Below are positions 26,327 to 35,944 of a stretch of DNA of 64,000 bases, one piece after another. The stretch is from NCBI GenBank assembly GCA_022843145.1, contig JALHOF010000011.1:1-64000 (forward strand). The letters run 5' to 3'. The DNA comes from Hyphomicrobium sp. GTDB lineage: Bacteria > Pseudomonadota > Alphaproteobacteria > Rhizobiales > Hyphomicrobiaceae. A program made the position numbers and the translations under genes. The notes under the pieces were generated by a model. That model saw only the letters and a list, made by a program, of their open reading frames with translations, was not told the origin of the DNA and did not search any database. How positions within the stretch are numbered: position 1 is the stretch's first letter; every line of letters begins with the position of its first letter.

Positions 26327-27805
26327 TTACGCGATGCCGAGCTTCTTCTTCAGTATCTCGTTGACGGCAGCCGGGTTGGCCTTGCCGCCGGACGACTTCA
26401 TGACCTGACCGACGAACCAGCCGAGCATCGAAGGCTTCGCCTTCGCCTGCTCGACCTTGTCGGGGTTGGCGGCGATGATCTCGTCGATGGCCTTCTCGAT
26501 GGCCCCGGTATCGGTCACCTGCTTCATGCCGCGCGCGTCCACGATCTCGGCCGGATCGCCGCCGTCGGTCCACAGGATCTCGAACAGATCCTTGGCGATT
26601 TTGCCGGAGATGACGTTCGTGGCGATGAGATCAACGAGGCCGCCGAGCTGCTTGGCCGAAAGGGGACTGTCGCCGATGTCGTGGCCGTCCTTGTTGAGCC
26701 GCCCGAGCAGTTCGTTGATGACCCAGTTTGCTGCAGTCTTGCCATCCCTGCCTTTGGCTACGGCTTCGAAAAAGTCAGCGCGCTCGCGCTCCGCAATCAG
26801 CACGCCGGCGTCGTAGGCGGTCAGTCCGTAGTCCTTCATGAACCGCGCGCGCTTCTCGTCGGGCAGCTCGGGCAGGTGCTGCTTCAGATCGTCGACATAC
26901 TGCTGCGTCATCTCGAGCGGCAACAGGTCGGGATCGGGGAAGTAGCGGTAGTCGTGGGCCTCCTCCTTCGACCGCATCGAGCGCGTCTCACCCTTGCCGG
27001 GATCGAACAGCCGCGTCTCCTGGTCGATCTTGCCGCCGTCCTCGAGGATGTCGATCTGGCGGCGCGCCTCGACTTCGACCGCTTGGCCGATGAAGCGGAT
27101 CGAATTGACGTTCTTGATCTCGCAGCGTGTGCCGAGGCCGTCTCCGGGCTTCCTCACCGAGACGTTGACGTCGGCGCGCAGGTTGCCCTTCTCCATGTCG
27201 CCGTCGCAGGTGCCGAGGTAGCGCAGGATGGTGCGGAGCTTGGTCACGTAGGCCTGCGCCTGCTTGGACGAGCGCAGGTCGGGCTTCGACACGATCTCCA
27301 TGAGCGCGACGCCCGAGCGATTGAGATCGACGTAGGAATAGTCGGGGTGCTGGTCGTGGATCGACTTGCCGGCATCCTGCTCGAGATGCAGCCGCTCGAT
27401 GCCGACGCGCATGGCCTCGCCGTCGACGTCGATCTCGATTTCGCCCTCGCCGACAATCGGCTGCTTGTACTGGCTGATCTGATAGCCCTGCGGCAGATCG
27501 GGATAGAAGTAGTTCTTGCGATCGAACACGCTCCTGAGGTTGACCGCCGCCTTGAGCCCGAGCCCCGTCCGCACCGCCTGCGCGATGCATTCGGAGTTGA
27601 TGACCGGAAGCATGCCCGGCATGGCCGCATCGACGAGGGAGACGTGACTGTTGGGCTCGGCGCCGAAGGCGGTCGAGGAGCCCGAGAACAGCTTCGACTG
27701 GGATGCGACCTGGGCGTGCACCTCCATGCCGATGACGACCTCCCAATCGCCGGTTGCTCCGGGAATGAGGTTGCTGGTCTTCGTCGCCTTGGCCTTTGCC
27801 TGCAT
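26327..27805 (-). CDS. gatB: Asp-tRNA(Asn)/Glu-tRNA(Gln) amidotransferase subunit B
   Basis: A 492-residue GatB. It begins with [20 protein letters not shown], has the kinase-like [20 protein letters not shown] and [20 protein letters not shown], and ends in the YqeY-like tail ([20 protein letters not shown]). With GatA and GatC it amidates misacylated Glu-tRNA(Gln) or Asp-tRNA(Asn). It is separated from gatCA (31.4-33.2 kb) by folD and other genes. The ATG at 27805 matches the family start; the longer frame is not supported. Confidence 0.96.
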   Translation of the reverse strand: MQAKAKATKTSNLIPGATGDWEVVIGMEVHAQVASQSKLFSGSSTAFGAEPNSHVSLVDAAMPGMLPVINSECIAQAVRTGLGLKAAVNLRSVFDRKNYFYPDLPQGYQISQYKQPIVGEGEIEIDVDGEAMRVGIERLHLEQDAGKSIHDQHPDYSYVDLNRSGVALMEIVSKPDLRSSKQAQAYVTKLRTILRYLGTCDGDMEKGNLRADVNVSVRKPGDGLGTRCEIKNVNSIRFIGQAVEVEARRQIDILEDGGKIDQETRLFDPGKGETRSMRSKEEAHDYRYFPDPDLLPLEMTQQYVDDLKQHLPELPDEKRARFMKDYGLTAYDAGVLIAERERADFFEAVAKGRDGKTAANWVINELLGRLNKDGHDIGDSPLSAKQLGGLVDLIATNVISGKIAKDLFEILWTDGGDPAEIVDARGMKQVTDTGAIEKAIDEIIAANPDKVEQAKAKPSMLGWFVGQVMKSSGGKANPAAVNEILKKKLGIA

Positions 27806-28022
27806 TGATCTTCTCCGCGTTTGGCCCTCGTTAACGCAGTACGCGCGCTGCGGCAACCGTCAGCACCCGCGCCGGCCCCTCCCGCAGCCGGCGGCGATGT
27901 CGGATCGGCGCCAATTGACCGATTGGAACAATCGAACGGTCCACACCGGCGAGTGTCGCTACGGTCTTGCGGTATCGACTCATTCGAGCCGACCCCCCGG
28001 GGGAAACGGGAACAGGGGCCAG

Positions 28023-28925
28023 ATGCCAGCTTCGATCATCGACGGACAGGCGGTTGCAGCCGCCATGCGCGAGCAATACCGGCTGCGCTCCGCGGCGCTT
28101 TTCGAGCAAACGGGCACGACCCCTGGCCTCGCCGTCATCATGGCCGGCGACGATCCGGCCTCGCGTATCTATGTCAGCAAGAAGATCCAGGCCTGCGCCA
28201 GCGTCGGAATCGCCTCGCGGAAATTCCTGTTCCCGGCCGACGTCACCCAGGCCGAGTTGATCCGGCAGATCGAGGACTTGAGTGCCGATCCCGGCATTCA
28301 CGGCATCCTCGTGCAGTTGCCCTTGCCCAAGCATCTCGACATCAAGGCCGTGCTCGGCGCCATCGACCGCGACAAGGACGTCGACGGCTTCCACCTCTAC
28401 AACGTCGGCGGGCTGGTCATCGGCGAGACGGTGTTTCCACCCTGCACGCCCTATGGCGTGATGCACCTGCTCGACCATGTCGGCGTCGAGATCGCCGGGC
28501 GCAACGCGGTCGTCGTCGGCGCCAGCAACATCGTCGGCAAGCCGATGGCGCTGATGCTGATGCAGCGCGAGGCGACGGTGTCGGTGTGCCACGCCCGCAC
28601 GCGCGATCTCGCGCAGTTCACGATCCTCGCCGATATCCTGATCGTCGCCGCCGGCTGCCCCAATCTGATCGTCGGCCCGATGGTCAAGTCAGGCGCAGTC
28701 GTGATCGACGTCGGCATCAATCGGCTGCCAGGCGGCAAGCTCGTCGGCGATTGCGACTTCGACAGCGTCGCCAAGCGCGCGTCGCTGATCTCTCCAGTTC
28801 CGGGCGGCGTCGGCCCGATGACGGTGACGATGCTGCTCGTCAACACGATCGCCGCAGCCGAGCGCGCCGCCGCTCGGCGCACGGCGGCGCCGAGCCTGCG
28901 ATCCGCGGACCTGCCGGCCGTGTGA
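28023..28925 (+). CDS. folD: Methylenetetrahydrofolate dehydrogenase/cyclohydrolase
   Basis: A 300-residue bifunctional FolD interconverting methylene-, methenyl- and 10-formyl-tetrahydrofolate with NADP. Signatures: the SRIYVSKKIQAC segment with the catalytic lysine (tyrosine-xxx-lysine, about residues 46-57), DVDGFHLYNVG, VVVGASNIVGKPMALML for cofactor binding, and the C-terminal PVPGGVGPMTVTMLLVNT. The ATG has AGGGG upstream. It is divergent from gatB across 217 bp and is followed by a lipoprotein gene 89 bases later. Confidence 0.95.
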   Translation: MPASIIDGQAVAAAMREQYRLRSAALFEQTGTTPGLAVIMAGDDPASRIYVSKKIQACASVGIASRKFLFPADVTQAELIRQIEDLSADPGIHGILVQLPLPKHLDIKAVLGAIDRDKDVDGFHLYNVGGLVIGETVFPPCTPYGVMHLLDHVGVEIAGRNAVVVGASNIVGKPMALMLMQREATVSVCHARTRDLAQFTILADILIVAAGCPNLIVGPMVKSGAVVIDVGINRLPGGKLVGDCDFDSVAKRASLISPVPGGVGPMTVTMLLVNTIAAAERAAARRTAAPSLRSADLPAV

Positions 28926-29014
28926 CGACGCGCCAGCCGCCGCGCTTGCAATCGCACACGAGGAGCGGCAATGAATGCTCCGGCTGGCGAGACGCCGGAT
29001 CTGGAGACGTGACC

Positions 29015-29635
29015 ATGCGCCGACTGATGCTCGCCATCGCCCTGACGCTCGGCCTGTCGGGCTGCTCGGACATCACCTGGACACAGACGAGCGCCGGCCA
29101 ACTCAAAGGCAAGCTGGTGATCGAGTGGATCAACCAGGACGAGTTCCTGTTCATCCCCGACCCCGCGCAACCATTGACGTTCACTCGCGCCAACAACGAA
29201 GTCATCGTCCCGGCTGCGATGTATACCGACGGTGGCTCGATTCCGGTCGCACTCCGCGCCGTCAAAAGCTATTCGCCGTGGGGGTATGCGCCAGCCTTCG
29301 TCGTCCACGACTGGCTGTTCACAATCAAGCAGTGCAAGCTGCAGGGGCACGAGAAGCTGACGCTCGACGACGCGGCGACGGTGCTCGCCGAGGTCCTGAA
29401 GACGGTGATGGAGAATCCGAAATACGGCGGGCCGAACAAGCTCGTGCACTATTCGATGTACGAAGCGGTGCGCTCGACCGTCGCCAAGGACTATTGGGAG
29501 AACGGCAAGTGCACGACGTTGCCGAAGGCGCGGCCGGCGACAAGGTCGGCCGCTCCACAGGCGGAGAGCGACCGCGCGCGTTCCGGCGTCAACCCTGCGA
29601 GCGGTCCGGCGCGGCGGATCGAAATGACGTTTTGA
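29015..29635 (+). CDS. DUF1353 lipoprotein
   Basis: A 206-residue protein: lipoprotein signal MRRLMLAIALTLGLSGC (cysteine at 17), then a DUF1353 domain with TDGGSIPVALRAV and FVVHDWLFTIKQCK, whose conserved D/S/H residues suggest a metal-dependent or hydrolytic fold of unknown activity. DUF1353 proteins are often phage-linked, but nothing else here is phage-like. The tail after about residue 160 is low-complexity. The ATG has a CTGGAGACG site. Confidence 0.75.
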   Translation: MRRLMLAIALTLGLSGCSDITWTQTSAGQLKGKLVIEWINQDEFLFIPDPAQPLTFTRANNEVIVPAAMYTDGGSIPVALRAVKSYSPWGYAPAFVVHDWLFTIKQCKLQGHEKLTLDDAATVLAEVLKTVMENPKYGGPNKLVHYSMYEAVRSTVAKDYWENGKCTTLPKARPATRSAAPQAESDRARSGVNPASGPARRIEMTF

Positions 29636-29660
29636 AGACGGCGGCGCGGCGAGCGCGCAG

Positions 29661-30179
29661 CTATTTGCCCTGCGTGACCTGGACCGGCGCGGTCTGACCC
29701 GGCGCCCACTTGCGGATCGGCAGACCGGACTTGGCCCAGCCCTGCCCGGCGCGGCTGCCCGCCATGCCTTCCGAAACGTCGATGACGTTCGTGTAGCCAG
29801 CCTTCTGCAACGGACCGGCCAGAGACCCCGTGCGGTTGCCCGTGCGGCAGATGATTGCGAGGGGCTTTGTGCGATCGCCGCCGAGCACCTGGTCGAGTTC
29901 CTTCATCAGCTGCGGACCGGCCTGATGCATGGTTACGGTATGCGCGGAGGCCGGAACGCCGGTCTGCTTCCACTCGTCCGGGGTGCGGACGTCGACGAGT
30001 GTGATCTCGCCCTTCATCGCCTTGGCGTGCGCGTCGGCGGCGCTCATCAACTCGCCGGCCGCCGCCGAGCCGCCACCGATCAGGCGCAACGCGGAGACAA
30101 CGACGACCACGCCTAACGCCACCACGGCGACTTTGGCCATCAGTCCGGTGCCGAGAGTGTTCTCGAGTGTGCTGAGCAT
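29661..30179 (-). CDS. Membrane-anchored rhodanese-domain protein
   Basis: A 172-residue protein with one N-terminal membrane helix (VAVVALGVVVVVSALRLIG, about residues 17-36) and one rhodanese domain. The domain has LVDVRTPDEWKQTGVPAS and the active-site loop AIICRTGNRTG, with catalytic cysteine in CRTGNR. Rhodaneses carry sulfane sulfur; topology would put the domain on the periplasmic side. It is a paralogue of the soluble rhodanese at 30638. Physiological partner unknown. Confidence 0.87.
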   Translation of the reverse strand: MLSTLENTLGTGLMAKVAVVALGVVVVVSALRLIGGGSAAAGELMSAADAHAKAMKGEITLVDVRTPDEWKQTGVPASAHTVTMHQAGPQLMKELDQVLGGDRTKPLAIICRTGNRTGSLAGPLQKAGYTNVIDVSEGMAGSRAGQGWAKSGLPIRKWAPGQTAPVQVTQGK

Positions 30180-30304
30180 ATGTGCCTCATATCAAGCTAT
30201 TCGAATAGTCACGCTGGATATGGAGGCGCAGGATTGGCGCGGCAAGCCGCCGAATGTCGCGGGAGGTAGCGCAGCAGGACGCTGGCCCAATGCCGCAAGC
30301 CGGT

Positions 30305-30604
30305 TCAGTTCGCCCGTTTGCGGCGGGTCAGCGAATAACCGAGCGCGGCCCAGGCCATGCCGAACAGGAATTGCAGCGCGACGAGACCGGCCTCGCCGCC
30401 GACGCCCTTGGCGGGCAACACCCGGAAATAGACGGCGGCGTACATCAGCAGAAAGCCGGCGAGCGCGGCGGCGAAACCGGCGACGATGATCTTCTGCCAC
30501 TGGTCGGCGGCGCGCCCCATGAAGAAACCGACCAGGATCACGGCCGGGTTGAGGAGCGCGATCAGGACGAGCGTCTGGGGGTCGAAAGGTTTCATGCCGC
30601 CCAT
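30305..30604 (-). CDS. Small membrane protein, unknown function
   Basis: A 99-residue protein with three hydrophobic helices (LVLIALLNPAVILVGFFMG, IIVAGFAAALAGFLLMYAAV, GLVALQFLFGMAWAALGYS). It lies 33 bases after the rhodanese gene at the end of the gatC-gatA-chorismate mutase-rhodanese run. Start at 30604 or at the in-frame ATG at 30595. No family assigned. Confidence 0.7.
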   Translation of the reverse strand: MGGMKPFDPQTLVLIALLNPAVILVGFFMGRAADQWQKIIVAGFAAALAGFLLMYAAVYFRVLPAKGVGGEAGLVALQFLFGMAWAALGYSLTRRKRAN

Positions 30605-30637
30605 GTGGACGTAGCGCTCCTGTGTGTCCGCGAGCCG

Positions 30638-31036
30638 TCAGGCCGTCTTGCCGGGTGCCGGCGTCTGGACCGGTTCGCCGGGCATCCGCGTCGGCAGACC
30701 GGCCTTGCGCCAGCCGGGTCCAGAAAACCCGCCGAGCATGCCTTCGACGACATTGAAGACGTTGGTGAAGCCGATCTGCTTCAACTGGCCCTGCAGCATG
30801 GTCGTGCGCGCGCCGGTGCGGCAGATGATGGCCACCTTGCGGGTCTTGTCGTTGTCCATCTTGTCGAGCAACTGCGCCAGAAACACGTTGGGATCCTGAT
30901 GCATGGTGATCGAATGGCCGCTTGCCGGGATGCCGGTCTCGAGCCATTCGTTGGGTGTACGCACGTCGACAAGAACGAGTTCACCGGCCATCGCCTTCGC
31001 GTGAGCTTCGGACGGCGTGATGTTGGGTCCGCTCAT
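30638..31036 (-). CDS. Rhodanese-domain protein
   Basis: A 132-residue single-domain rhodanese with LVDVRTPNEWLETGIPAS and active-site loop AIICRTGARTT (catalytic cysteine in CRTGAR). It shares the MHQ segment and the C-terminal WxKxGLP(I/T)R ending with the membrane-anchored copy at 29661, so the two are duplicates. Its ATG overlaps the chorismate mutase stop (ATGA), so translation is coupled to gatA-chorismate mutase upstream. Confidence 0.88.
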   Translation of the reverse strand: MSGPNITPSEAHAKAMAGELVLVDVRTPNEWLETGIPASGHSITMHQDPNVFLAQLLDKMDNDKTRKVAIICRTGARTTMLQGQLKQIGFTNVFNVVEGMLGGFSGPGWRKAGLPTRMPGEPVQTPAPGKTA

Positions 31037-31389
31037 GTGCGATCTCCCGGTGCCTTGTCGGGCGCTTTGCCACGCTGCTCCTGCTGTCCCATCAGCTTTT
31101 CCTCTTCGTATTGCACGAACCAGCCGATCATGTTGCGCCACTGCGCACCGACCATCTCGACCATCTCGTCGGGCATCCCGGTCGCGCGCGCCCGATCCTT
31201 GACGCGGTCGATCACCTGCTGGATGCGCCAGGGCACGCGCGCGTCGGACGGGTCCTTCTTCAGTTGCCACGCGCGCTCGACGTAGCCGAACCGCTGCGCA
31301 ATGAGGTCGACCATCGTCTCGTCGATGCGGTCGATCTCGGCGCGCACTTGGGTCATGTCGGCGCATTCCCACGGGCGTTTGGGGTCCAT
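31033..31389 (-). CDS. Chorismate mutase (AroQ type)
   Basis: A 118-residue all-helical chorismate mutase: VRAEIDRIDETMVDLIAQRF with the conserved arginine/aspartate pattern, VERAWQLKKDP and VPWRIQQVIDRVKDRA, then EMVGAQWRNMIGWFVQYEE. It would convert chorismate to prephenate for tyrosine and phenylalanine; a PchB-like lyase role is possible but unsupported. The start codon overlaps the gatA stop (TGATG) and its stop overlaps the rhodanese start, an unusually tight coupling of aromatic metabolism with tRNA amidation genes. Confidence 0.8.
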   Translation of the reverse strand: MDPKRPWECADMTQVRAEIDRIDETMVDLIAQRFGYVERAWQLKKDPSDARVPWRIQQVIDRVKDRARATGMPDEMVEMVGAQWRNMIGWFVQYEEEKLMGQQEQRGKAPDKAPGDRT

Positions 31390-32945
31390 CAGCTTTTGCC
31401 TCCCGACTTGCCGGCCTTGGCCCCGGCTTGCTGAGACCTAGCACCAGCCGCGCCCGTCCACCATGCGGCGCCAGCGTCGAAGCGGCCGGCGGCCGTCTCG
31501 ATGGCTTGTCCGGCGCGGAACAGCGTCTCCTCGTCGAACGGCTTGGCGATGAGCTGCAGGCCGAGCGGCGTTCCCTCCGAAGACAATCCACCCGGCACCG
31601 AGATGCCCGGTAGACCGGCCATGTTGACGGTGACGGTGAAAATATCCTCGAGGTACATGGCGATCGGATCGCCCGACTTTTCGCCGAATGCGAAGGCCGG
31701 GCTCGGCGTCGTCGGCGTCAGCACGACGTCGACCTTATCCCATGCGAGGTCGAAGTCGCGCTTGATCAACGTGCGGACCTTCTGCGCCTTGAGGTAATAG
31801 GCGTCGTAGTAGCCGGCCGACAGCACGTAAGTTCCGATCAGGATGCGGCGGCGCACTTCCTTGCCGAAGCCGGCCGCGCGCGTGTTCTCGTAGGTATCGG
31901 TGACGTCCTTGCCGGGAACACGGAGGCCGTAGCGCACGCCGTCATAGCGCGCGAGGTTCGACGAGCATTCGGCCGGCGCGACGATGTAGTAGGCCGGCAG
32001 CGCGTATTTGGTGTGCGGCAGGCTGATCTCGTGGATGGTCGCGCCCTGCGCCTTCAACCAGTCGATGCCCTTCTGCCAAAGATCCTCGATCTCCTTCGAC
32101 ATGCCGGGGACGCGGTATTCCTTGGGCACGCCGACGCGAAGCCCCTTCACGCCCTTGGTCAGCGCGGCTTCGTAGTCGGGCACGGGGGCATCGACGGAGG
32201 TCGTGTCCTTTGCATCATGGCTGGCCATGACCTTGAGCATCATGGCGGCGTCGCGCACCGTCTTGGCGATCGGACCCGCCTGATCGAGAGACGACGCGAA
32301 CGCGACGATGCCCCAGCGTGAGCAGCGGCCGTAAGTCGGCTTGATACCGACCGTGCCGGTCAATGCCGCCGGCTGTCGGATCGATCCGCCTGTGTCGGTT
32401 GCGGTGGCGGCGAGGCAGAGTCCGGCAGAAACGGCCGCGGACGAGCCGCCCGAGGAGCCGCCCGGAACGAGCTTGTCGGTCGAAGGATTGCCGTCCTTGC
32501 CGTTCCGGCGCCAGGGCGAGATGACGGGGCCGAACGCGCTCGTCTCGTTCGACGAGCCCATCGCAAATTCGTCGTTGTTGAGCTTGCCGAGCATGACGGC
32601 GCCGGCGTCCCAAAGATTCTGGCCGACGGTCGATTCATACGGCGGCTTGAAATCGTCGAGGATCCTCGAGCAGGCGGTGGTGCGGATGCCTTTTGTGCAG
32701 AACAGGTCCTTGTGACCGAGCGGCAAGCCTTCGAGCGGGCGAGCTTCGCCCTTTGCGATCCGCCGGTCGCTTTCGGCAGCCTGCGCCAAGGCATGGTCGG
32801 GGGTCGGCAGCACAAACGCGTTGAGCGCCGAATTCGCGGCCTCGATGGCGTCGAGATGGGCGCGCGTCAAATCGGTCGCGGAGAAGGTCTTTTTGGCGAG
32901 GCCGTCGCGGGCCTCCGCCAGCGTCAGCTTGGTCAGATCGGTCAT
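31389..32945 (-). CDS. gatA: Asp-tRNA(Asn)/Glu-tRNA(Gln) amidotransferase subunit A
   Basis: A 518-residue amidase-signature protein. The Ser-cisSer-Lys triad is visible: lysine in [12 protein letters not shown] (about residue 78) and serines in [16 protein letters not shown] (about 155-165), with [13 protein letters not shown] following. GatA releases ammonia from glutamine for transamidation. It starts inside the gatC stop (ATGA overlap). The last 30 residues form a basic, alanine-rich tail. Confidence 0.96.
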   Translation of the reverse strand: MTDLTKLTLAEARDGLAKKTFSATDLTRAHLDAIEAANSALNAFVLPTPDHALAQAAESDRRIAKGEARPLEGLPLGHKDLFCTKGIRTTACSRILDDFKPPYESTVGQNLWDAGAVMLGKLNNDEFAMGSSNETSAFGPVISPWRRNGKDGNPSTDKLVPGGSSGGSSAAVSAGLCLAATATDTGGSIRQPAALTGTVGIKPTYGRCSRWGIVAFASSLDQAGPIAKTVRDAAMMLKVMASHDAKDTTSVDAPVPDYEAALTKGVKGLRVGVPKEYRVPGMSKEIEDLWQKGIDWLKAQGATIHEISLPHTKYALPAYYIVAPAECSSNLARYDGVRYGLRVPGKDVTDTYENTRAAGFGKEVRRRILIGTYVLSAGYYDAYYLKAQKVRTLIKRDFDLAWDKVDVVLTPTTPSPAFAFGEKSGDPIAMYLEDIFTVTVNMAGLPGISVPGGLSSEGTPLGLQLIAKPFDEETLFRAGQAIETAAGRFDAGAAWWTGAAGARSQQAGAKAGKSGGKS

Positions 32946-33229
32946 TCCACCACCTTCGGCACGACGAAGAAATGATCCTCGGTCATCGGCGCATTGGCCG
33001 TGACCTGATCGGCGATCTCGCCGTCCGTTACCTTGTCCGCTCGCTGCTTGAGTTCGATCGGCACGACGCGGGTCATCGGCTCGACATTGGCGGTGTCGAC
33101 CTCGTCGAGTTGCTTGACCCAGTCGAGAATACCGGACAATTCGCCCTCGAGGCTTTTCGCCTCGGCGTCGGTGATCTTGATGCGGGCGAGGCGCGCGATG
33201 CGGCGCACGGTCGCTTCGTCGACCTGCAT
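32942..33229 (-). CDS. gatC: Asp-tRNA(Asn)/Glu-tRNA(Gln) amidotransferase subunit C
   Basis: A 95-residue Gat[21 protein letters not shown], then [20 protein letters not shown] and the C-terminal [11 protein letters not shown]. It is the small chaperone-like belt subunit linking GatA and GatB. The ATG at 33229 fits the family; a frame from 33247 adds six codons without support. First gene of the coupled gatC-gatA-chorismate mutase-rhodanese run. Confidence 0.95.
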   Translation of the reverse strand: MQVDEATVRRIARLARIKITDAEAKSLEGELSGILDWVKQLDEVDTANVEPMTRVVPIELKQRADKVTDGEIADQVTANAPMTEDHFFVVPKVVE

Positions 33230-33306
33230 GGTCGGCTCTCCGGTCACGGTGAAATCTCTGAACGACCCGCTCTCTTATCGCCCACCGCAGCGCAGCGCAA
33301 CCAGCG

Positions 33307-33411
33307 CGCGAGGCTTGCCGAGCGGAGCGCAGGAAATAGGCCGCGAGGCTTGCCGAGTGGAGCCCAGGCAATAAGCCGCGAGGCCTGCCGAGCGGAGCCC
33401 AAGGACGAACC
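33307..33411. repeat. Three tandem copies of a 35-bp repeat
   Basis: Units are at 33307-33341, 33342-33376 and 33377-33411. Each starts CGCGAGGC(T/C)TGCCGAG and continues with (C/T)GGAGC; the second halves diverge. Units abut directly with no spacers, so it is not CRISPR. It lies in the 223-bp gap between gatC and the aminopropyltransferase gene and runs into a strong hairpin, resembling dispersed intergenic REP-type elements. Confidence 0.75.
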
Positions 33412-33418
33412 TTGGGCT
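33396..33418. terminator. Perfect nine-pair hairpin at the end of the 35-bp repeats
   Basis: AGCCCAAGG (33396-33404), loop ACGAA, CCTTGGGCT (33410-33418). The stem is perfect. Both neighbouring genes are on the minus strand, with the aminopropyltransferase gene ending at 33453, so transcripts leaving that gene cross it before gatC. No T-run follows; terminator or mRNA-end stabiliser. Confidence 0.55.
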
Positions 33419-33452
33419 ACGCCCTGGCGGATCCGCACGGCTGACGGGATAA

Positions 33453-35843
33453 TCACTCGGCCGAACGCGACCGAATCTTGGAGATGAACGGCCCGAGGAT
33501 GTCGGAGTAATCGTCGGTCCAGGCGCGCAGCGTCTTCGCGTCAAGATCGCGGGCGCCCTTCTGGCTGCGGAAGCTGTCGAGCATGTCCTGATCGCGGGAG
33601 AAGACGGCGATGGTCGAATTGGTCGAGCCGTAGCTGCCATCCGATTCGTCGTCGGAGACCGACAACCCTTTCAACTCCGGCACCTCGCGCAACGTGGCTC
33701 CGAGCACAGCGTCAAGATCGAGATAGCGGTTCGAGATGTGCAGGACGAGCACGCCATTGGGCTTCAACTTGGAGGTATAGAGTTTCAGCGCCTCCGCGGT
33801 CATCAGATGAACCGGAACGGCATCCGACGAGAACGCGTCGATGAGCAGCAGATCGAAGCTCTTGTCGTCTTCCTTTCCGATGGTCAGCCGGGCGTCGCCG
33901 ATCACGATGTCGGCGTCGGGCTGGCAATTGGCGAGATAGGTGAACCGCTCCGATTTCGTGGCGATGCCAACGACGAGCGGATCGATCTCGAAGAATCGCC
34001 ACGCTTCTCCCTGCTGCGACAGACAGGCGAGCGAACCCGCGCCGAGCCCGACCACGCCAAATCGGCCGCTCAAACCTTCGCGGCCGGCGGCGGCGCGCAC
34101 GATGTCGATGGACTGCGCCATCGGGCTAAGCGGGTGGTAGTAGGTGCCGGGCGTCGTATCCGCGACGATCTTGCCTTCGGCGTCGCGCACCCTCTGGGCG
34201 CCGTGCAAGGTCGTGCCGTGGGTCAAAACATTGAACTGACCGTCTTCCGACAACGAGACGCGGTAGACGCCGAAGTAGCTGCGCTGCGCGTCACCGCGCT
34301 TGACGCCGGACGGGAGCGACGTCACGGCGAGAACGGTCATCAAGGCGAGGATGAGCTGCCGGGTCGGATAGGCCCAGAACGCGATCATGCCGACGGAGAA
34401 GATGGCAGCCAGAACCGCCGCAGCACCCCAGTCGTCGAACGTCAGGCTGAATTTACCCGCGACCCACGGCAGCCAGAACACGAGCAGCGCCGCCACCGCC
34501 AGGACCAGCCATTGCCAGAGCATTTCCTCGCGCGGAGGCGCGGTCAGCCGGCCTTGGTCGTCGCGGCCGAAGCCCAGCGCGCCCGGCCGGCACGCCATGC
34601 TGAGCGCCAGCAGCAAGGGGTATTCGAAGATCTCCGAGAACAGTTTCGGCGCGACCAAGGCCGCGAAGAGACCGCCGAGTACGCCGCCCAGCGACATCCA
34701 CAGATAGAATTCGGTGAGATGCCGCGCCGCCGGCCGCGCCTCATAAAGTGTCCGGTGCGCGACCAAGGCCGAGGTGAAGAACACCACGACACCGACGATG
34801 CTCGACAGGAACCAGGTTTCGTGACGCGTCTGCGCGATCTGAAGCATGGCGATGATAACGGCACCAAGGTGCAGCCACAGCAGCACGCTGCGCGAAACCA
34901 GTGCACGGTCGCGGAACACCAGAACGAATGTCAGGAGATAGAGCGAGAGCGGCATCACCCACAGGAGGGGCGCGGACGCGATGTCGGTTGTGACGTGCGT
35001 CGTGTAGGCCGTCAGAAGTCCCGATGGGACGAGCGCCAAGCCGACCCAGCCGAGCCGGTCGAACCACGTCGGATCGGCTTGAGCCGGCGCGGCGACGTCG
35101 TGCGATCCCATTTCCGGCACGCCATCCGCCGTGTCGGCGGACGAGGCCCGCCGCACCAGCCAGAAACACAACGCCAGCGACAGCGCGAGCAGCAGGAAGC
35201 CGATCGACCACACGCCGCTCAGGGCGCGCAGCCCGAACAGCGGCTCCAGAACCAGCGGATAGGACAGAAGTGCGATCAGACTGCCGAGGTTGGACGCGGC
35301 ATAAAGAAAATAGGGATCCTTGGCGTGAGGATGCCCGGTTCGCGCGAACCACGCCTGCAGCAGCGGGGCATTGGCCGCGACCGCCACGAACGGTAGACCG
35401 ACGGCGACCGCGAATAACCCCAGCTGCCACATATACGGCTCACCGGGCGGCGGCTCGCCCCAACTCGCGGGGATGGCGATCGGCAGCACAAACGCCGCGA
35501 GCGCATAGAGGCCGAGGTGGACGAAACCGGTGGCGCGCGGCGACACGAAGCGTGTCAGGGTATGCGCGTAGGCGTAACCCGCCAGCAGCGCGCCCTGGAA
35601 AAACACCATCGCCACGGCCCACACCGAGGTGGAACCGCCGAGAACCGGCAGCACCATCTTGGCGAACATCGGCTGGATCGAGAACAACAATAGCGCCGAC
35701 AGGAACGTGGTCAGCGTGAACACCGCCATCGCGCCGCCCGCCCCCGAGCCGCCGAAGCCTCGTCCATCCCGCGCCCGTTCCAGAGCGACTTGGCGTGGCG
35801 CGCGCAGCACCACAGCGTCGTTCGGACCCGCAGGCTCGGTCAT
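33453..35843 (-). CDS. MFS-like membrane domain fused to aminopropyltransferase (spermidine synthase-like)
   Basis: A 796-residue fusion. Residues about 40-520 hold a dozen or more membrane helices (TLTTFLSALLLFSIQPMFAK at the start), like the membrane part of large SpeE-related proteins. The last ~250 residues are a Rossmann methyltransferase-like aminopropyltransferase domain: GRFGVVGLGAGSLACL, FFEIDPLVV, DIVIGDARLTI and FDLLLIDAFSSDAVPVHLMT. True spermidine synthase activity is uncertain for this group. The start is the ATG at 35843; a longer open frame to 36059 has no support. Monocistronic, ahead of the REP-like repeats. Confidence 0.85.
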   Translation of the reverse strand: MTEPAGPNDAVVLRAPRQVALERARDGRGFGGSGAGGAMAVFTLTTFLSALLLFSIQPMFAKMVLPVLGGSTSVWAVAMVFFQGALLAGYAYAHTLTRFVSPRATGFVHLGLYALAAFVLPIAIPASWGEPPPGEPYMWQLGLFAVAVGLPFVAVAANAPLLQAWFARTGHPHAKDPYFLYAASNLGSLIALLSYPLVLEPLFGLRALSGVWSIGFLLLALSLALCFWLVRRASSADTADGVPEMGSHDVAAPAQADPTWFDRLGWVGLALVPSGLLTAYTTHVTTDIASAPLLWVMPLSLYLLTFVLVFRDRALVSRSVLLWLHLGAVIIAMLQIAQTRHETWFLSSIVGVVVFFTSALVAHRTLYEARPAARHLTEFYLWMSLGGVLGGLFAALVAPKLFSEIFEYPLLLALSMACRPGALGFGRDDQGRLTAPPREEMLWQWLVLAVAALLVFWLPWVAGKFSLTFDDWGAAAVLAAIFSVGMIAFWAYPTRQLILALMTVLAVTSLPSGVKRGDAQRSYFGVYRVSLSEDGQFNVLTHGTTLHGAQRVRDAEGKIVADTTPGTYYHPLSPMAQSIDIVRAAAGREGLSGRFGVVGLGAGSLACLSQQGEAWRFFEIDPLVVGIATKSERFTYLANCQPDADIVIGDARLTIGKEDDKSFDLLLIDAFSSDAVPVHLMTAEALKLYTSKLKPNGVLVLHISNRYLDLDAVLGATLREVPELKGLSVSDDESDGSYGSTNSTIAVFSRDQDMLDSFRSQKGARDLDAKTLRAWTDDYSDILGPFISKIRSRSAE

Positions 35844-35944
35844 CGTGATCGTGTTCCTTTTGCGCAGTTCGAGCGAACGGGAGGCGGCTTGCCATAGCAT
35901 ATTGGCATCGGGCGGCGCGATCCAACTCCGGCGCTTCACGAATT

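Noticed and set aside
33307-33411. Possible CRISPR array in the 35-bp repeats.
   Set aside because: The three units are directly adjacent without spacers and their second halves diverge; no cas genes are present.
33738-35396. A 552-codon open frame opposite the aminopropyltransferase fusion.
   Set aside because: Very Arg/Gln/Glu-rich shadow typical of antisense to membrane proteins in high-GC DNA.
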